A stretch of DNA of 64,000 bases from Amycolatopsis orientalis DSM 40040 = KCTC 9412 (lineage in GTDB: Bacteria; Actinomycetota; Actinomycetes; Mycobacteriales; Pseudonocardiaceae), in NCBI RefSeq assembly GCF_000478275.1, contig NZ_ASJB01000082.1:1-64000 (forward strand), written 5' to 3'. Position numbers and translations under genes: made by a program. Below, piece by piece: positions 1-8,365 of the stretch. The notes under the pieces are model-generated. The model did not search any database. It was not told where the DNA came from and saw nothing but the letters and a program-made list of their open reading frames with translations. Every line of letters starts with the position of its first letter. Positions within the stretch are counted from its first letter, which is position 1.

Positions 1-368
1 GGACACCTCTCCGTGGTCGCTAAGACCACTCTGACGGTGTCCGCCGGACCGGGGCAAGCTCAATTCGCACCACCTCGGTAGTCTGGCGGCTGACCATGTC
101 ACCGAGATTCTTTGGCGCCACCGGCTACGAGAAAGCGTCTACGCGCAACGTACCTGTAGGCAAGTGCCTACTTTCGAGTATCGGATTTGTCGGCCGCATT
201 TCGTGTGAACCTCGATTCTAAAGGTGATCATGTCGGCTGGACATGACAACAATCCACCTGCCTCCGTGATGGCCTTCACGGCCATTTGGTGAATTTTTGC
301 ATCCTTTTTAAGCGGGAGATTGTTGTGAGATAGTTCAGCCAGGATTGGCGAATGGATCTGGAGAAACC
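1..368. other. Upstream region without a supported gene
   Basis: I see no convincing coding frame here. The last 20 bases hold the ribosome site (GGAG, ending six bases before the ATG at 369) of the following secreted hydrolase. A short AT-rich stretch at about 289-312 could belong to its promoter, but I cannot assign -35 and -10 boxes with confidence. Confidence 0.5.
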
Positions 369-2756
369 ATGAAGTCGCGTGCGCTGAAACGCTTGGCGAC
401 GGTGTCGTCGCTCGTGCTTGTCATCAGTGGTGTGGCGCTGCCGAGTGCGGCCGCGGAGCGGGAACCTCCGACGGGCAAGCTGGCCTTCGTCGGTACGGAG
501 AAGCTCTCGAAGAAGTACTTGGGGCAAGAACTGAAGTGGAGTGAGGACAACTGCAGCGAAGCGGACAAGAACAGGCGTAAGGATCCGGCCTTCGCAGAGA
601 TCGCCTACCGGAAAGTGGAGTGTGCGAAGATCACCGTTCCGCTCAACTACCTGGAGCCGGATCGCTACACACTCGAACTCTACGCGTTGCGGGTGCGTGC
701 GGCCATGTCGGCGGGAGAGCGGGCACGGCCGCTGTTCGTGAACCGGGGCGGCCCTGGCGGATCAGCGTCCGACTATGCCATGCAGGTCGCCGACCGTCTG
801 CCCGCGCTGTCGGAAACGCACGACATCATCGGTATCGATCCACGAGGGATCGGACAGTCCAGTCCGATCCCCTGCAGCAGCAAGAAGCTCGATCCGGAGA
901 CTTACCGGCCAACTGCGCTGGTTGACGACGGAACCGACTGGTCGTGTGTGATCAAGTACCGGCAGGCTGCCTTCCTCGGGACGGAGAACGTGGCGCGGGA
1001 CTTCGACCTGGTGCGCCACCTGCTCGATGAGCCGGCGATCGACTACTTCGGGACCTCCTACGGAACCACGGTCGGCCGGACCTACCAGGCGCTCTTCCCG
1101 ACCCGGTCGGGGCGGTTCATTCTCGACAGCAACACCGCGGTGCAGGGCGCCAAGGCGGCCGTGGACGTCGGCCTCTCCCGGCGCAACGAACAGCTGACAG
1201 CCTGGTTGGCGAGGCACGACGACAAGTACGGTCTTGGCGAGTCCCAGAAGTCGGTCCAGGAGTCCTACACCGCGATCCTCGCGGGAGCCGCCGGAGGCAG
1301 GCTGGGAGGACTGTCGAAGCAGGACATCGAATCGGCGTGGATGCGGACCGCCTACGCCGACTCGAGTTTCTCCGCGTTCGCCGAAGGGCTTGCCGACGCC
1401 AAGCGGTACCTGGCCGACGACCGGAACGTCACGTTGATCCAGGTTCGTGACAAGCTCTTGTCCGGCCCGGCCCAGGCGGATATCCACACCTTCTACGAGG
1501 ACAGCGCCGGAGGAATCATGGTGCTGCTGGCGGATCGCGGACTAGAACTCGCTGTCAATTCCGAGTGGATGCTCCCTCCGGAATTTGCCGGCATCATGAA
1601 AGGGAACCGTATATCTCAAGGAATTTATGCGGTCCGTCTGGCGCTCGCCGGCAGCCTGGCGGACGCCACACCGTTCGGCGACGGTGAGCTTCGAAAGGTG
1701 CCGGGGCCAAGTGACATCAAGAACAGCGACAACTTCCCCTTCGCGTTGATGATGCAGGCCGAGTATGACCTCGCCACTACCTGGGAGGAAGGACTGGCCA
1801 CGCTGGAGCTACTGCCGAACTCGAAGCTGGTCGCGATTCAGGGGGCCGGCACTCACGGGGTGTTCCGTGGAAACAATCCGTGCTCGGACATCGTCGCGTA
1901 CCGGTACCTGCAGCGAGGGGAACGCCCCTTGGCGCACGTCGTGTGCTCCGGGGTCCCGATGCCGGGCGACGACAAGGTGTATCCAGGGCCGATGATCACG
2001 AAGTGGCAGGAGGCGGCTGCGGCCCTTGCCACACCGGTGTTGCTGTCGCCACAGCCAGACGTGACGGTGAAACCAGGTGCCGAGGTCACCGGTGAGCTGC
2101 GACGGGGCGGGGATGTCGCGCCGGTCACCGAAACTCGGACCGTTTCGGTGCTCGTCGACGGGCAGCAGGTGCATACCGTCAAGACATCCGCGGACGGCAA
2201 GTGGCGGACGAAGCTGCCGGAGAATCTCGCCGTCGGACGGCACAAGCTGTCGTCGTCGATCACGGATTCGGCGGGCGGACAGGCCTCGGAGTCGGCGCCG
2301 GTCGAGTTCACGATCGAAGCCGCGGATGCCTCCGCCCTCGAGATCAAGCAGACGCACACACCGGACGCGACGCCAGGGCAGGACACCGTGATGACGGTGT
2401 CGTTCTTCGCGCCGGCCGGCATGCCGGTGCTGGCCTCGGCTGAGCAACGGTTCATCGCGCCGACCGGGTTCCGGTTCACCGGGGTGGCCACCCACGTGCT
2501 CGACGGTGGCGGCCAGGGAAGCGACCTGAGGACCCGGGTGGAGGACGACGGCCGGGTACTGGTCGTACTCGATCCGATCCGGCTGAACGTCGACGAGAGC
2601 AACCAAAGCTCCGCCGACCACCGGACGATCGTGGTGCGGGTATCGGCCAGGACGGCAGACGCCGGGACCCATGCCGACGGCACCGTGACGATCGGATCCG
2701 CGCGCCCGGGTGTGCTGGCCGGAACGATACAAAAGCAGGTACAGCCTCGAGGTTAG
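369..2756 (+). CDS. Secreted S33 alpha/beta-hydrolase (tripeptidyl-aminopeptidase-like) with C-terminal Ig-like region
   Basis: Predicted secreted peptidase of the TAP-type S33 family, which removes short peptides from N-termini. The ATG at 369 follows a good GGAG site and is preferred over the in-frame ATG at 345. The N-terminus is a signal peptide (Lys/Arg, hydrophobic run, SAAA). The hydrolase part shows the oxyanion segment NRGGPGGS, the nucleophile elbow GTSYGT (Ser230), an acidic residue in QAEYD and the C-terminal His in GTHGVF. At about 795 residues it is some 250 longer than usual: after about residue 560 come an Ig-like segment and a second beta-rich segment, probably for wall or substrate attachment. 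A second S33 gene lies at 4872 with a trypsin-like protease between them, so the three may act together on extracellular protein. The exact substrate is unknown. Confidence 0.85.
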   Translation: MKSRALKRLATVSSLVLVISGVALPSAAAEREPPTGKLAFVGTEKLSKKYLGQELKWSEDNCSEADKNRRKDPAFAEIAYRKVECAKITVPLNYLEPDRYTLELYALRVRAAMSAGERARPLFVNRGGPGGSASDYAMQVADRLPALSETHDIIGIDPRGIGQSSPIPCSSKKLDPETYRPTALVDDGTDWSCVIKYRQAAFLGTENVARDFDLVRHLLDEPAIDYFGTSYGTTVGRTYQALFPTRSGRFILDSNTAVQGAKAAVDVGLSRRNEQLTAWLARHDDKYGLGESQKSVQESYTAILAGAAGGRLGGLSKQDIESAWMRTAYADSSFSAFAEGLADAKRYLADDRNVTLIQVRDKLLSGPAQADIHTFYEDSAGGIMVLLADRGLELAVNSEWMLPPEFAGIMKGNRISQGIYAVRLALAGSLADATPFGDGELRKVPGPSDIKNSDNFPFALMMQAEYDLATTWEEGLATLELLPNSKLVAIQGAGTHGVFRGNNPCSDIVAYRYLQRGERPLAHVVCSGVPMPGDDKVYPGPMITKWQEAAAALATPVLLSPQPDVTVKPGAEVTGELRRGGDVAPVTETRTVSVLVDGQQVHTVKTSADGKWRTKLPENLAVGRHKLSSSITDSAGGQASESAPVEFTIEAADASALEIKQTHTPDATPGQDTVMTVSFFAPAGMPVLASAEQRFIAPTGFRFTGVATHVLDGGGQGSDLRTRVEDDGRVLVVLDPIRLNVDESNQSSADHRTIVVRVSARTADAGTHADGTVTIGSARPGVLAGTIQKQVQPRG

Positions 2757-2921
2757 GACTGGACGTGAGCCTGCGCCGGGCGCGTCTGCTCCCGTCCGGC
2801 GCAGGCCGACGAACCGATGTCCGTCAGTAACGTATGTGAACGCTTTGTTCATGGATTTCTCCGGATGCGTGGATCAGTCAACACGTTTGTGTCGCAGTCC
2901 GTCCGGCTGGCCACCCGGCCT

Positions 2922-3549
2922 ACCACGGTCGCGCTGCTGGACCGAGTGCTCCTCGTGCACATGTCTGCGAAGGTCCTGCTGGATGGGGCTGACGATCTCT
3001 GTTGGGCCTGGTCGTGTGTGCGGATCTTCATTCGGCGATACGGCAGTCAACGACTCGCCGGCCCGACGTCGTGGCTATCGAATCGGACATTCTAGTCGGA
3101 AGTACGGATTTCAAGCCCAAGGCAGCGGATCGGCTGGCCGACACTGTGGTCGCTCTGGTGAGCGAAGCCCACTACGTACAGAAGCTGCTGAAACTCGGAA
3201 TCCGTTACATGACTTCCCGAGCGGTTCATTCGACTGAATTCGCAGACCTGCTCTGGCAAGCACATTACGGTGACGCGCTCGTTCCCCTCCAGGTTCGAGA
3301 ACTCCTTGCCAATCAAGAGTTGAGCAGGCAGGGCGATCGGACCGTTGCGGGGTTGACCGGTCGGCAGCTGCGAATCCTGCAATTGATCAGCTTCGGTCTC
3401 AGTAACAATGAGATCGCCACTACGTTGACAATCTTGCCGGAGACAGTTCGCGCGCACGTGAAAGACCTCTCTCGAATTCTCGACGTGAAGAATAGGTGCA
3501 TGTGATCACGGTGGCCTATGCGCGTGGGTTCTGGGCACGCATCGGGTGA
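2922..3549 (+). pseudogene. Broken LuxR/NarL-type response regulator
   Basis: Three reading frames must be joined to recover one protein. The first (from about 2922) reads like the start of a receiver domain (VALLDRVLLVHMSAK, then LLDGADDL). The second (from about 2993) continues with the receiver middle (VVCADLHSAIRQ, RRPDVVAIESD) and a LuxR helix-turn-helix (LTGRQLRILQLISFGLSNNE, then VRAHVKDLSRIL), and stops at 3505. The third (3502-3549, VITVAYARGFWARIG) looks like the end of the LuxR helix. At the expected start the codon is ACG at 2925, where ATG would be expected. A shorter product starting at the TTG at 3002 (167 residues, HTH only) cannot be excluded. The receiver also lacks the usual acidic pair. 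Confidence 0.65.
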
Positions 3550-3765
3550 GTCAGGTCTCGGGTCCGACTTTCGTATTCCCCTATTGGAGGTAGTTGTCTT
3601 CTCGTGCCCTTGACGGGCAAGTAGAGGTGGGAATAGTTTTCATTCGCGGAAGTCAATCTTTGCTCCGAATTCTCCGGGCTCGTTTCCGTGCAAGAAACGT
3701 TTTCTTCAGTTGTTTGCCTTCGCGGTACCCGACGGGCCGCGGATCGAGAACGAGATGAGTAGGTA

Positions 3766-4593
3766 ATGCGTAATCGAAAATGGCGAATGTGCGCTCTGGC
3801 TGTCGTAGCGGCCATGGCCTCGATGGCCCTCACAACAGGCACCGCACAGGCGATCGTAGGCGGGAACCCGGCGTCCACCAAGGACTTTCCGTGGTTGCTC
3901 AGCTTCGAGCAGCTTATTCAGCGTTCGGATGACACTGTGGCCAGCTGGGCTCACGAGTGTGGCGCGACGCTGGTGGGCCCAAACAAGGCGCTCACGGCTG
4001 CGCACTGTGTGCCGGGCCTGATCCCGGATCGGGCGCGTGTCGTCCAGGGTCGTGACAAGACCTCGTCGCGTGATGGTAAGACTGTGAAGGTGGACTCCAT
4101 TTGGTCTCATCCGGAGTTCGACGGGATCCCCGCTAATGGGAATGACGTCGCCGTGCTGACCTTGCGAGAGTCGCTGCCGGGACCCTACCTGACGATCGCC
4201 TCTGCTGACGACGCGGATCTGTATACCTCGGGACAGCAGGCGACCATCGCCGGTTGGGGAGCAGTGCGCTCTAATGGGCGTCTTTCGGGCCAGCTGCGTG
4301 CTGCCCAGGTCTCGGTCTACTCAGAGGAGGCGTGCGCCGAGGACTATCCCACGGACGAGCCGCGCAACGGGCAGTTCTGCGCGGGGTTCCCCGAGGGCGG
4401 AGTCGACACCTGCCAGGGTGACTCGGGCGGGCCGTTTATCGTCGACGGAAAGGTCGCCGGTGTGGTGTCGTGGGGGAACGGATGTGCAGACCACGGTAGC
4501 GCCGGGGTGTATGCCAACGTAGCCACGTATGCCCCGTTGCTGCGGCATCAGATCGGGGATGTGCCGGCTGAGGAGACGGTGCGGGCAGGTTAG
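3766..4593 (+). CDS. Secreted trypsin-like serine protease (S1)
   Basis: Chymotrypsin-fold protease of 275 residues. A signal peptide of about 27 residues ends in AQA, followed at once by IVGG, the classic mature N-terminus of activated trypsins, so there is almost no propeptide. The triad is visible: His80 in TAAHC, Asp127 in NDVAVL, Ser220 in GDSGGP. The residue six before the Ser is Asp (VDTCQGDS), the position that gives trypsin its Arg/Lys specificity. Cysteines flank the His and Ser loops as in disulfide-bonded family members. It lies between two S33 exopeptidase-like genes and is followed by a strong terminator, so it is probably its own transcription unit. The region just upstream is noticeably AT-richer than the rest of the window. 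Confidence 0.93.
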   Translation: MRNRKWRMCALAVVAAMASMALTTGTAQAIVGGNPASTKDFPWLLSFEQLIQRSDDTVASWAHECGATLVGPNKALTAAHCVPGLIPDRARVVQGRDKTSSRDGKTVKVDSIWSHPEFDGIPANGNDVAVLTLRESLPGPYLTIASADDADLYTSGQQATIAGWGAVRSNGRLSGQLRAAQVSVYSEEACAEDYPTDEPRNGQFCAGFPEGGVDTCQGDSGGPFIVDGKVAGVVSWGNGCADHGSAGVYANVATYAPLLRHQIGDVPAEETVRAG

Positions 4594-4633
4594 CCTCATG
4601 TTAGAGCGTGAAGAGTTAGAACAGTGAAATTGG

Positions 4634-4686
4634 GCTGGTGCTTTCGGAAAGCACTCGGCTTCCCGAAAGCACCAGCTCTTTCTTCT
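4634..4686 (+). terminator. Rho-independent terminator after the trypsin-like protease
   Basis: A perfect 14-bp stem (4634-4647 with 4663-4676, arms gctggtgctttcgg and its complement) is followed by a T-rich tract (TCTTTCTTCTT). It sits 40 bp downstream of the protease stop. Confidence 0.85.
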
Positions 4687-4871
4687 TGTGCCGGGCTCCT
4701 AGCCCGGCTGCCGTACAAGCCTGACTTCAAGTGCTTTTTTCATGATGCGCTGATGAAATAATGAATTATATTTTTCTCACTCGCTTCAGTCGTTGCTGCA
4801 GGGTAATCGTCATCGTAGTATCCCGGAAAGCTCTATTCGTGCTTTCCCTGCTCGCTCATTTGAGAGGTGTA

Positions 4872-6566
4872 ATGTCTGGGTCCATCAGATCCTCGGTCTT
4901 TGTTCTAGTCGCAGGCATCACAGCCGGCCTCGTCGCTCCGTTAACCGCCGAAGCTGTGACGGAAAGTACGGCCCCGCCCGTGTTGAAAGAGTTCTACGAT
5001 CAGCAGCCGACGTGGGCACCATGCGTCGTGGAGCCTGTTGACCTGGAGGGCCAGGACGCTGGCTCCCAAGAGGCAACCAAGAAAGTTCTGCCAACGCTGG
5101 AATGCGCGAAAATCAAGGTTCCGCTGAACTACAAGGATCCCGATGGTGAGCGCCTGTCCCTGGCGATCAGTCGGCTCAAGGCTGAAGACGAGTCGAAACG
5201 CAAGGGCGTAGTGCTCTACAACCCGGGCGGACCTGGCGGCAGCGGGCTCCCGTTCCCTGCAGCCTATCGGGACAGTCAGTTCCGAGATGTTTATGACGTG
5301 GTCAGTTTCGATCCGCGAGGGGTCGGCCGGTCCAGCGGGCTGCGCTGTGAAGTGACTCCTGGTCTCGCGCCGTCGAACTCGCGTCCGACCGACGCCGAGT
5401 TTGCAGCGTGGGCGGCGGAGGCGCGTGCCAAGGAAGAGGCCTGTGATCGTGCGGGCGGTGGCATCCGGCCTTACATTAATACGTCGAACACAGCGCGGGA
5501 CATGGATATCATTCGCGGCGTGCTCGGCGAAAAGAAAATCAATTACCTCGGCACGTCGTACGGTACATATTTGGGCGCGGTTTATGGAACTTTGTTTCCG
5601 CAAAACCTTGCGCGTAGCGTCCTGGACTCATCTGTGCACCCTGAGTGGATCTGGCGCGAGCAGTTCAAAAATCAAGCCGTGGCTGCCCGCGAGAATGTAG
5701 ATGCGTGGGCGAAGTGGATCTCGGAGCGCAATGAATCGTTCGGGCTGGGGAGAACTCAGCAGGAGGTCATGGGTACGATCGAGAAAATCGCGAAGCGACT
5801 AGATCAAGAACCCCTCGCAGTCTTGGGTGTAAAGCTGCTGGACAGGAGAACTTTCGACTTTGCGCTGGGGTATGGTGCACGTTATCGCCCGCAGTGGCAA
5901 ATCGCGGGTTGGATTGTTGGGGCACTGGAATGGGCGACCCGGCCGGGCGATGCCTCCGCGCCGAGCGAGGCGACGACGAAGGATGCCGCCCAAGCTGCGA
6001 AGGTGCTGGCTAGTCTGGGCATCGCGGAGACTTCAAAAGGTGTGTTCGATACAGTGACTTGCGAGGTCGACTGGCCTCGCGATCTCAACACCTACTATGA
6101 CGACATGCGGGTCTACCGCGAGAAGTACCCTTACGGTGTAGGCGTCGGCGCGGCAGCCCCTAAAGCTTGCACATTCCGTTCTTATAGCCCAGATGAGTGG
6201 CCTCCATACGTCCAGCGCAGCGGCTACCAGACGGGTATCGTCATTCAGGCTGAAGGCGACACCCAGACTCGTTATGACGGCGGCGCGGCCATGGCCCAAC
6301 GACTGCGCAACCAACTGGTCTCAGTGTCTGATGAGGGAGCGCATGGCCTGTACGGGCATAATACCTGCGCAACTGACATCGTAGACGCGTACTTTGTCGA
6401 CGGCGTACTTCCGGCCAGCCGGGTGACATGCGCCGGCGATCCCCGCCCCAACGTCCCGACTGACGAAGACGCAGCTCTGGTCGCACCTCTGTCACCGACC
6501 GGCCTCGAGGCTAAGGTGCGACAGTTTATCGCCGACTCCAAGCTGGAGCCGCTCGCGATGCGTTAG
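4872..6566 (+). CDS. Secreted S33 alpha/beta-hydrolase (tripeptidyl-aminopeptidase-like)
   Basis: Predicted secreted peptidase of 564 residues, the usual size for TAP-type S33 enzymes. The ATG at 4872 follows GAGAGG and gives a clean signal peptide; an in-frame ATG at 4761 lacks a ribosome site. It has an oxyanion segment NPGGPGGSG, nucleophile elbow GTSYGT (Ser229), the motif DPRGVGRSSG, an acidic residue in QAEGD and the His in GAHGLYGHNTC. It is a paralogue of the hydrolase at 369 but lacks the Ig-like tail. Parts of the gene (about 5470-5640) use more A/T than the chromosomal genes further right, hinting at a separate origin. The exact peptide substrate cannot be read from sequence. Confidence 0.85.
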   Translation: MSGSIRSSVFVLVAGITAGLVAPLTAEAVTESTAPPVLKEFYDQQPTWAPCVVEPVDLEGQDAGSQEATKKVLPTLECAKIKVPLNYKDPDGERLSLAISRLKAEDESKRKGVVLYNPGGPGGSGLPFPAAYRDSQFRDVYDVVSFDPRGVGRSSGLRCEVTPGLAPSNSRPTDAEFAAWAAEARAKEEACDRAGGGIRPYINTSNTARDMDIIRGVLGEKKINYLGTSYGTYLGAVYGTLFPQNLARSVLDSSVHPEWIWREQFKNQAVAARENVDAWAKWISERNESFGLGRTQQEVMGTIEKIAKRLDQEPLAVLGVKLLDRRTFDFALGYGARYRPQWQIAGWIVGALEWATRPGDASAPSEATTKDAAQAAKVLASLGIAETSKGVFDTVTCEVDWPRDLNTYYDDMRVYREKYPYGVGVGAAAPKACTFRSYSPDEWPPYVQRSGYQTGIVIQAEGDTQTRYDGGAAMAQRLRNQLVSVSDEGAHGLYGHNTCATDIVDAYFVDGVLPASRVTCAGDPRPNVPTDEDAALVAPLSPTGLEAKVRQFIADSKLEPLAMR

Positions 6567-6925
6567 ACAAGCCAGCTCGCGCAGGACTTGGAAGGTGGGT
6601 AGAGACGTCTGAGCTGGTCGCTGCGCTTACCCTCGGCGTAGCGACCAGCAGATGGCGCTGTGCTCGACCGGCTTGTTCACCGATGATCGGCGCATTTGTG
6701 ATGGCGCCGCCATTCGTCGCACGGTGAGGTCCTGTGACCAGGGTGCACTGGTCCTCGGGAACCGCACTGGGAAATCCAGCGCCAGTTCCCGAGGGCCAGT
6801 CGCGTAGATGGCATCAAACCACACCCCAAGATCATTCTGTTACGACCCCTAACACCAATGGCCTGATCGAGCGTATGGCCTACTTAGCCGCCATTGGATG
6901 CTTCCTTGGCCATTGCTTACAGCAG
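6567..6925. other. Intergenic stretch with two hairpins
   Basis: No gene is supported. A hairpin at 6613-6649 (10-bp arms gctggtcgct/agcgaccagc, no T tract) may end transcription from the S33 gene. A second inverted repeat pairs 6748-6762 with 6785-6799 (15-bp arms, one mismatch). The CRISPR array begins at 6926. Confidence 0.5.
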
Positions 6926-7134
6926 AACCGACCCCAGCCTGCGCGGGGACGACACCAACAGCCCTCATGTCGGTCGCAGACAAGCGGCCCAACCCCGCTC
7001 GCGCGGAAGGACACGCTGGATGAGGTCGGGAACAAGACGAACGTGGGACCAGCCCCGCTCGCGCGGGGACGACGCGGCCTTCGCGATGAGGTCGGAGAAC
7101 GCGATGGGACCAACCCCGCTCGCGCGGGGACGAC
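6926..7134 (-). CRISPR. Short type I-E-like CRISPR array, four repeats, three spacers
   Basis: Four 28-bp repeats start at 6926, 6986, 7046 and 7107, separated by spacers of 32, 32 and 33 bp. The consensus begins GGACCAACCCCGCTCGCG and ends CGGGGACGAC. Its reverse complement (starting GTCGTCCCCGCGCGAGCGG) is the usual type I-E orientation in actinomycetes, so transcription is inferred on the minus strand with the leader beyond 7135. In that sense the last two repeats are decayed: 6986 has a changed end, and 6926 matches at only about 20 of 28 positions, as expected at the old end of an array. No cas gene is in the window, so any activity would depend on a locus elsewhere. Confidence 0.85.
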
Positions 7135-7229
7135 ACTAACTGACCTGGTCCTTTGAAGATCATACTGCTGGTTTTGTTCAGTTTGGTTGTCGTAATGTCC
7201 TCATGCTGATCATGACGTTGGCTCGAATC

Positions 7230-8015
7230 TCAGGGCATCGATTCGGCGAGTTCTCGCTCGAGGGTGTCCGCTTGTGGACGTGGGTTCGTTGATGTCGTCG
7301 TTTGGGGCCCTGACGGTGTTTCGTATGGCGGGTGCGGTTCGGAGTTGGCTGTGGCTGTATGCGGGAGTGTGCCTTCTTTGCGCCATTTTCGGAGGATGCG
7401 GCGGCCGTAGTTGTGGGTTCCGGCGATGCGGTCGAGTTCGGCGCCGGTGGGTGTTCGGCCTTGGGTGTGCTCGCGCTGGTAGTGGGTCCACATCAGTTGT
7501 TCGGCGCTGGGCTTGACCGGCTGGTCCGTCGGGTTTGGTGTAGTAGGCCGAAGGGTGGCCGGGTTTGGGGTGAGGGGTTCGGATTCCTTGTGAATGCGGT
7601 CGGAGGGTGAGGGCGTTGGTGGTTCGGTGCGGTGGCGTTTGAGTGCTCGGTTGAGGAGTTCGACGGCGAGTAGCAGAGCAAGCGGAGGGCATGCGGCGAC
7701 GGCGACTCCGAACGCACTGGTCACGGGCGCCGAGGCGATGTTCGCGCAGAGGGACAGCGCGATGCCGAAAACGAACGCTGCCCAGGCCGGCCACCGGTTG
7801 GAGCCGTCGCGACTGGGCTTCCAGAGTTCGACGGTTGCGGTGGTGAGGAGGCCGTCGACGATGAGCGGCCAGATGGAGGCGGTCGTGGTGTCGGCGCCGA
7901 AGCGGAGGGCGAACTGGCGGCCGTGGATGTAGGAAGCGTAGGCGGCGCCGAGGGCGACCAGGGCCGTGCAGCCGCATTGGATCCAGAGGGAGAGGTCCCG
8001 GCGGCCGCGGTTCAT
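7230..8015 (-). CDS. DUF2637 membrane protein (integrative-element associated)
   Basis: A 261-residue protein with four predicted membrane helices in the first 130 residues (IQCGCTALVALGAAYASYIH, then segments at about 50-68, 80-96 and 103-122), followed by a Pro/Thr-rich linker and a basic C-terminal segment (GRRILRKWRKEG) that resembles a small DNA-binding helix pair. This matches DUF2637, often found with spread and replication genes of actinomycete integrative and conjugative elements. A GGAG site precedes the ATG. No integrase, replicase or tra gene is visible, so it may be a relic of such an element. It lies beside the CRISPR array. Confidence 0.75.
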   Translation of the reverse strand: MNRGRRDLSLWIQCGCTALVALGAAYASYIHGRQFALRFGADTTTASIWPLIVDGLLTTATVELWKPSRDGSNRWPAWAAFVFGIALSLCANIASAPVTSAFGVAVAACPPLALLLAVELLNRALKRHRTEPPTPSPSDRIHKESEPLTPNPATLRPTTPNPTDQPVKPSAEQLMWTHYQREHTQGRTPTGAELDRIAGTHNYGRRILRKWRKEGTLPHTATANSEPHPPYETPSGPQTTTSTNPRPQADTLERELAESMP

Positions 8016-8132
8016 GACGTGGCTCCACCGCGGTCTCGGCGGAGTCGGTTGATCCTCAGAGTGGCGGAAAGCCGCAGCTCAGAGGGCTTGGACGACGCGT
8101 GGTTGCTGTCCGTACCTCGTCGGGGGTACTCG

Positions 8133-8167
8133 CAAAGAGCGCCGATCTTTTTGATCGGCGCTCTTTG
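8133..8167. terminator. Perfect 15-bp hairpin with T5 loop
   Basis: Arms 8133-8147 and 8153-8167 (caaagagcgccgatc and its complement) are perfectly paired around TTTTT. It sits between the DUF2637 gene and the aldo/keto reductase, both on the minus strand. It could terminate the reductase transcript or be an element boundary; the rest of 8016-8365 shows no gene. Confidence 0.6.
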
Positions 8168-8365
8168 CCGTTTCGGGTGCCGGCATCGCGTCGGTGATCC
8201 ATTCACCTGCTTTCGCATTCGCGGGTACCTGATCTGACGGCAATTCGAATGCGCGGTGAGCTGAGTCACTTCGAAGCGAACCGTCACGGGTGGGGGCCGT
8301 TCCCTGCGATGAGGGTGATGGTCACTGTGTCCAAGCGTCACCCGCCCGAGGTTCGGGCGCCGGGT

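Noticed and set aside
6734..7163. Several short frames across the CRISPR region
   Set aside because: They translate the CRISPR repeats (repeated RARGRR or PARAG) and have no domain.
8040..8130. Possible tRNA-like sequence before the 15-bp hairpin
   Set aside because: No cloverleaf with a matching acceptor stem and T-loop could be drawn.
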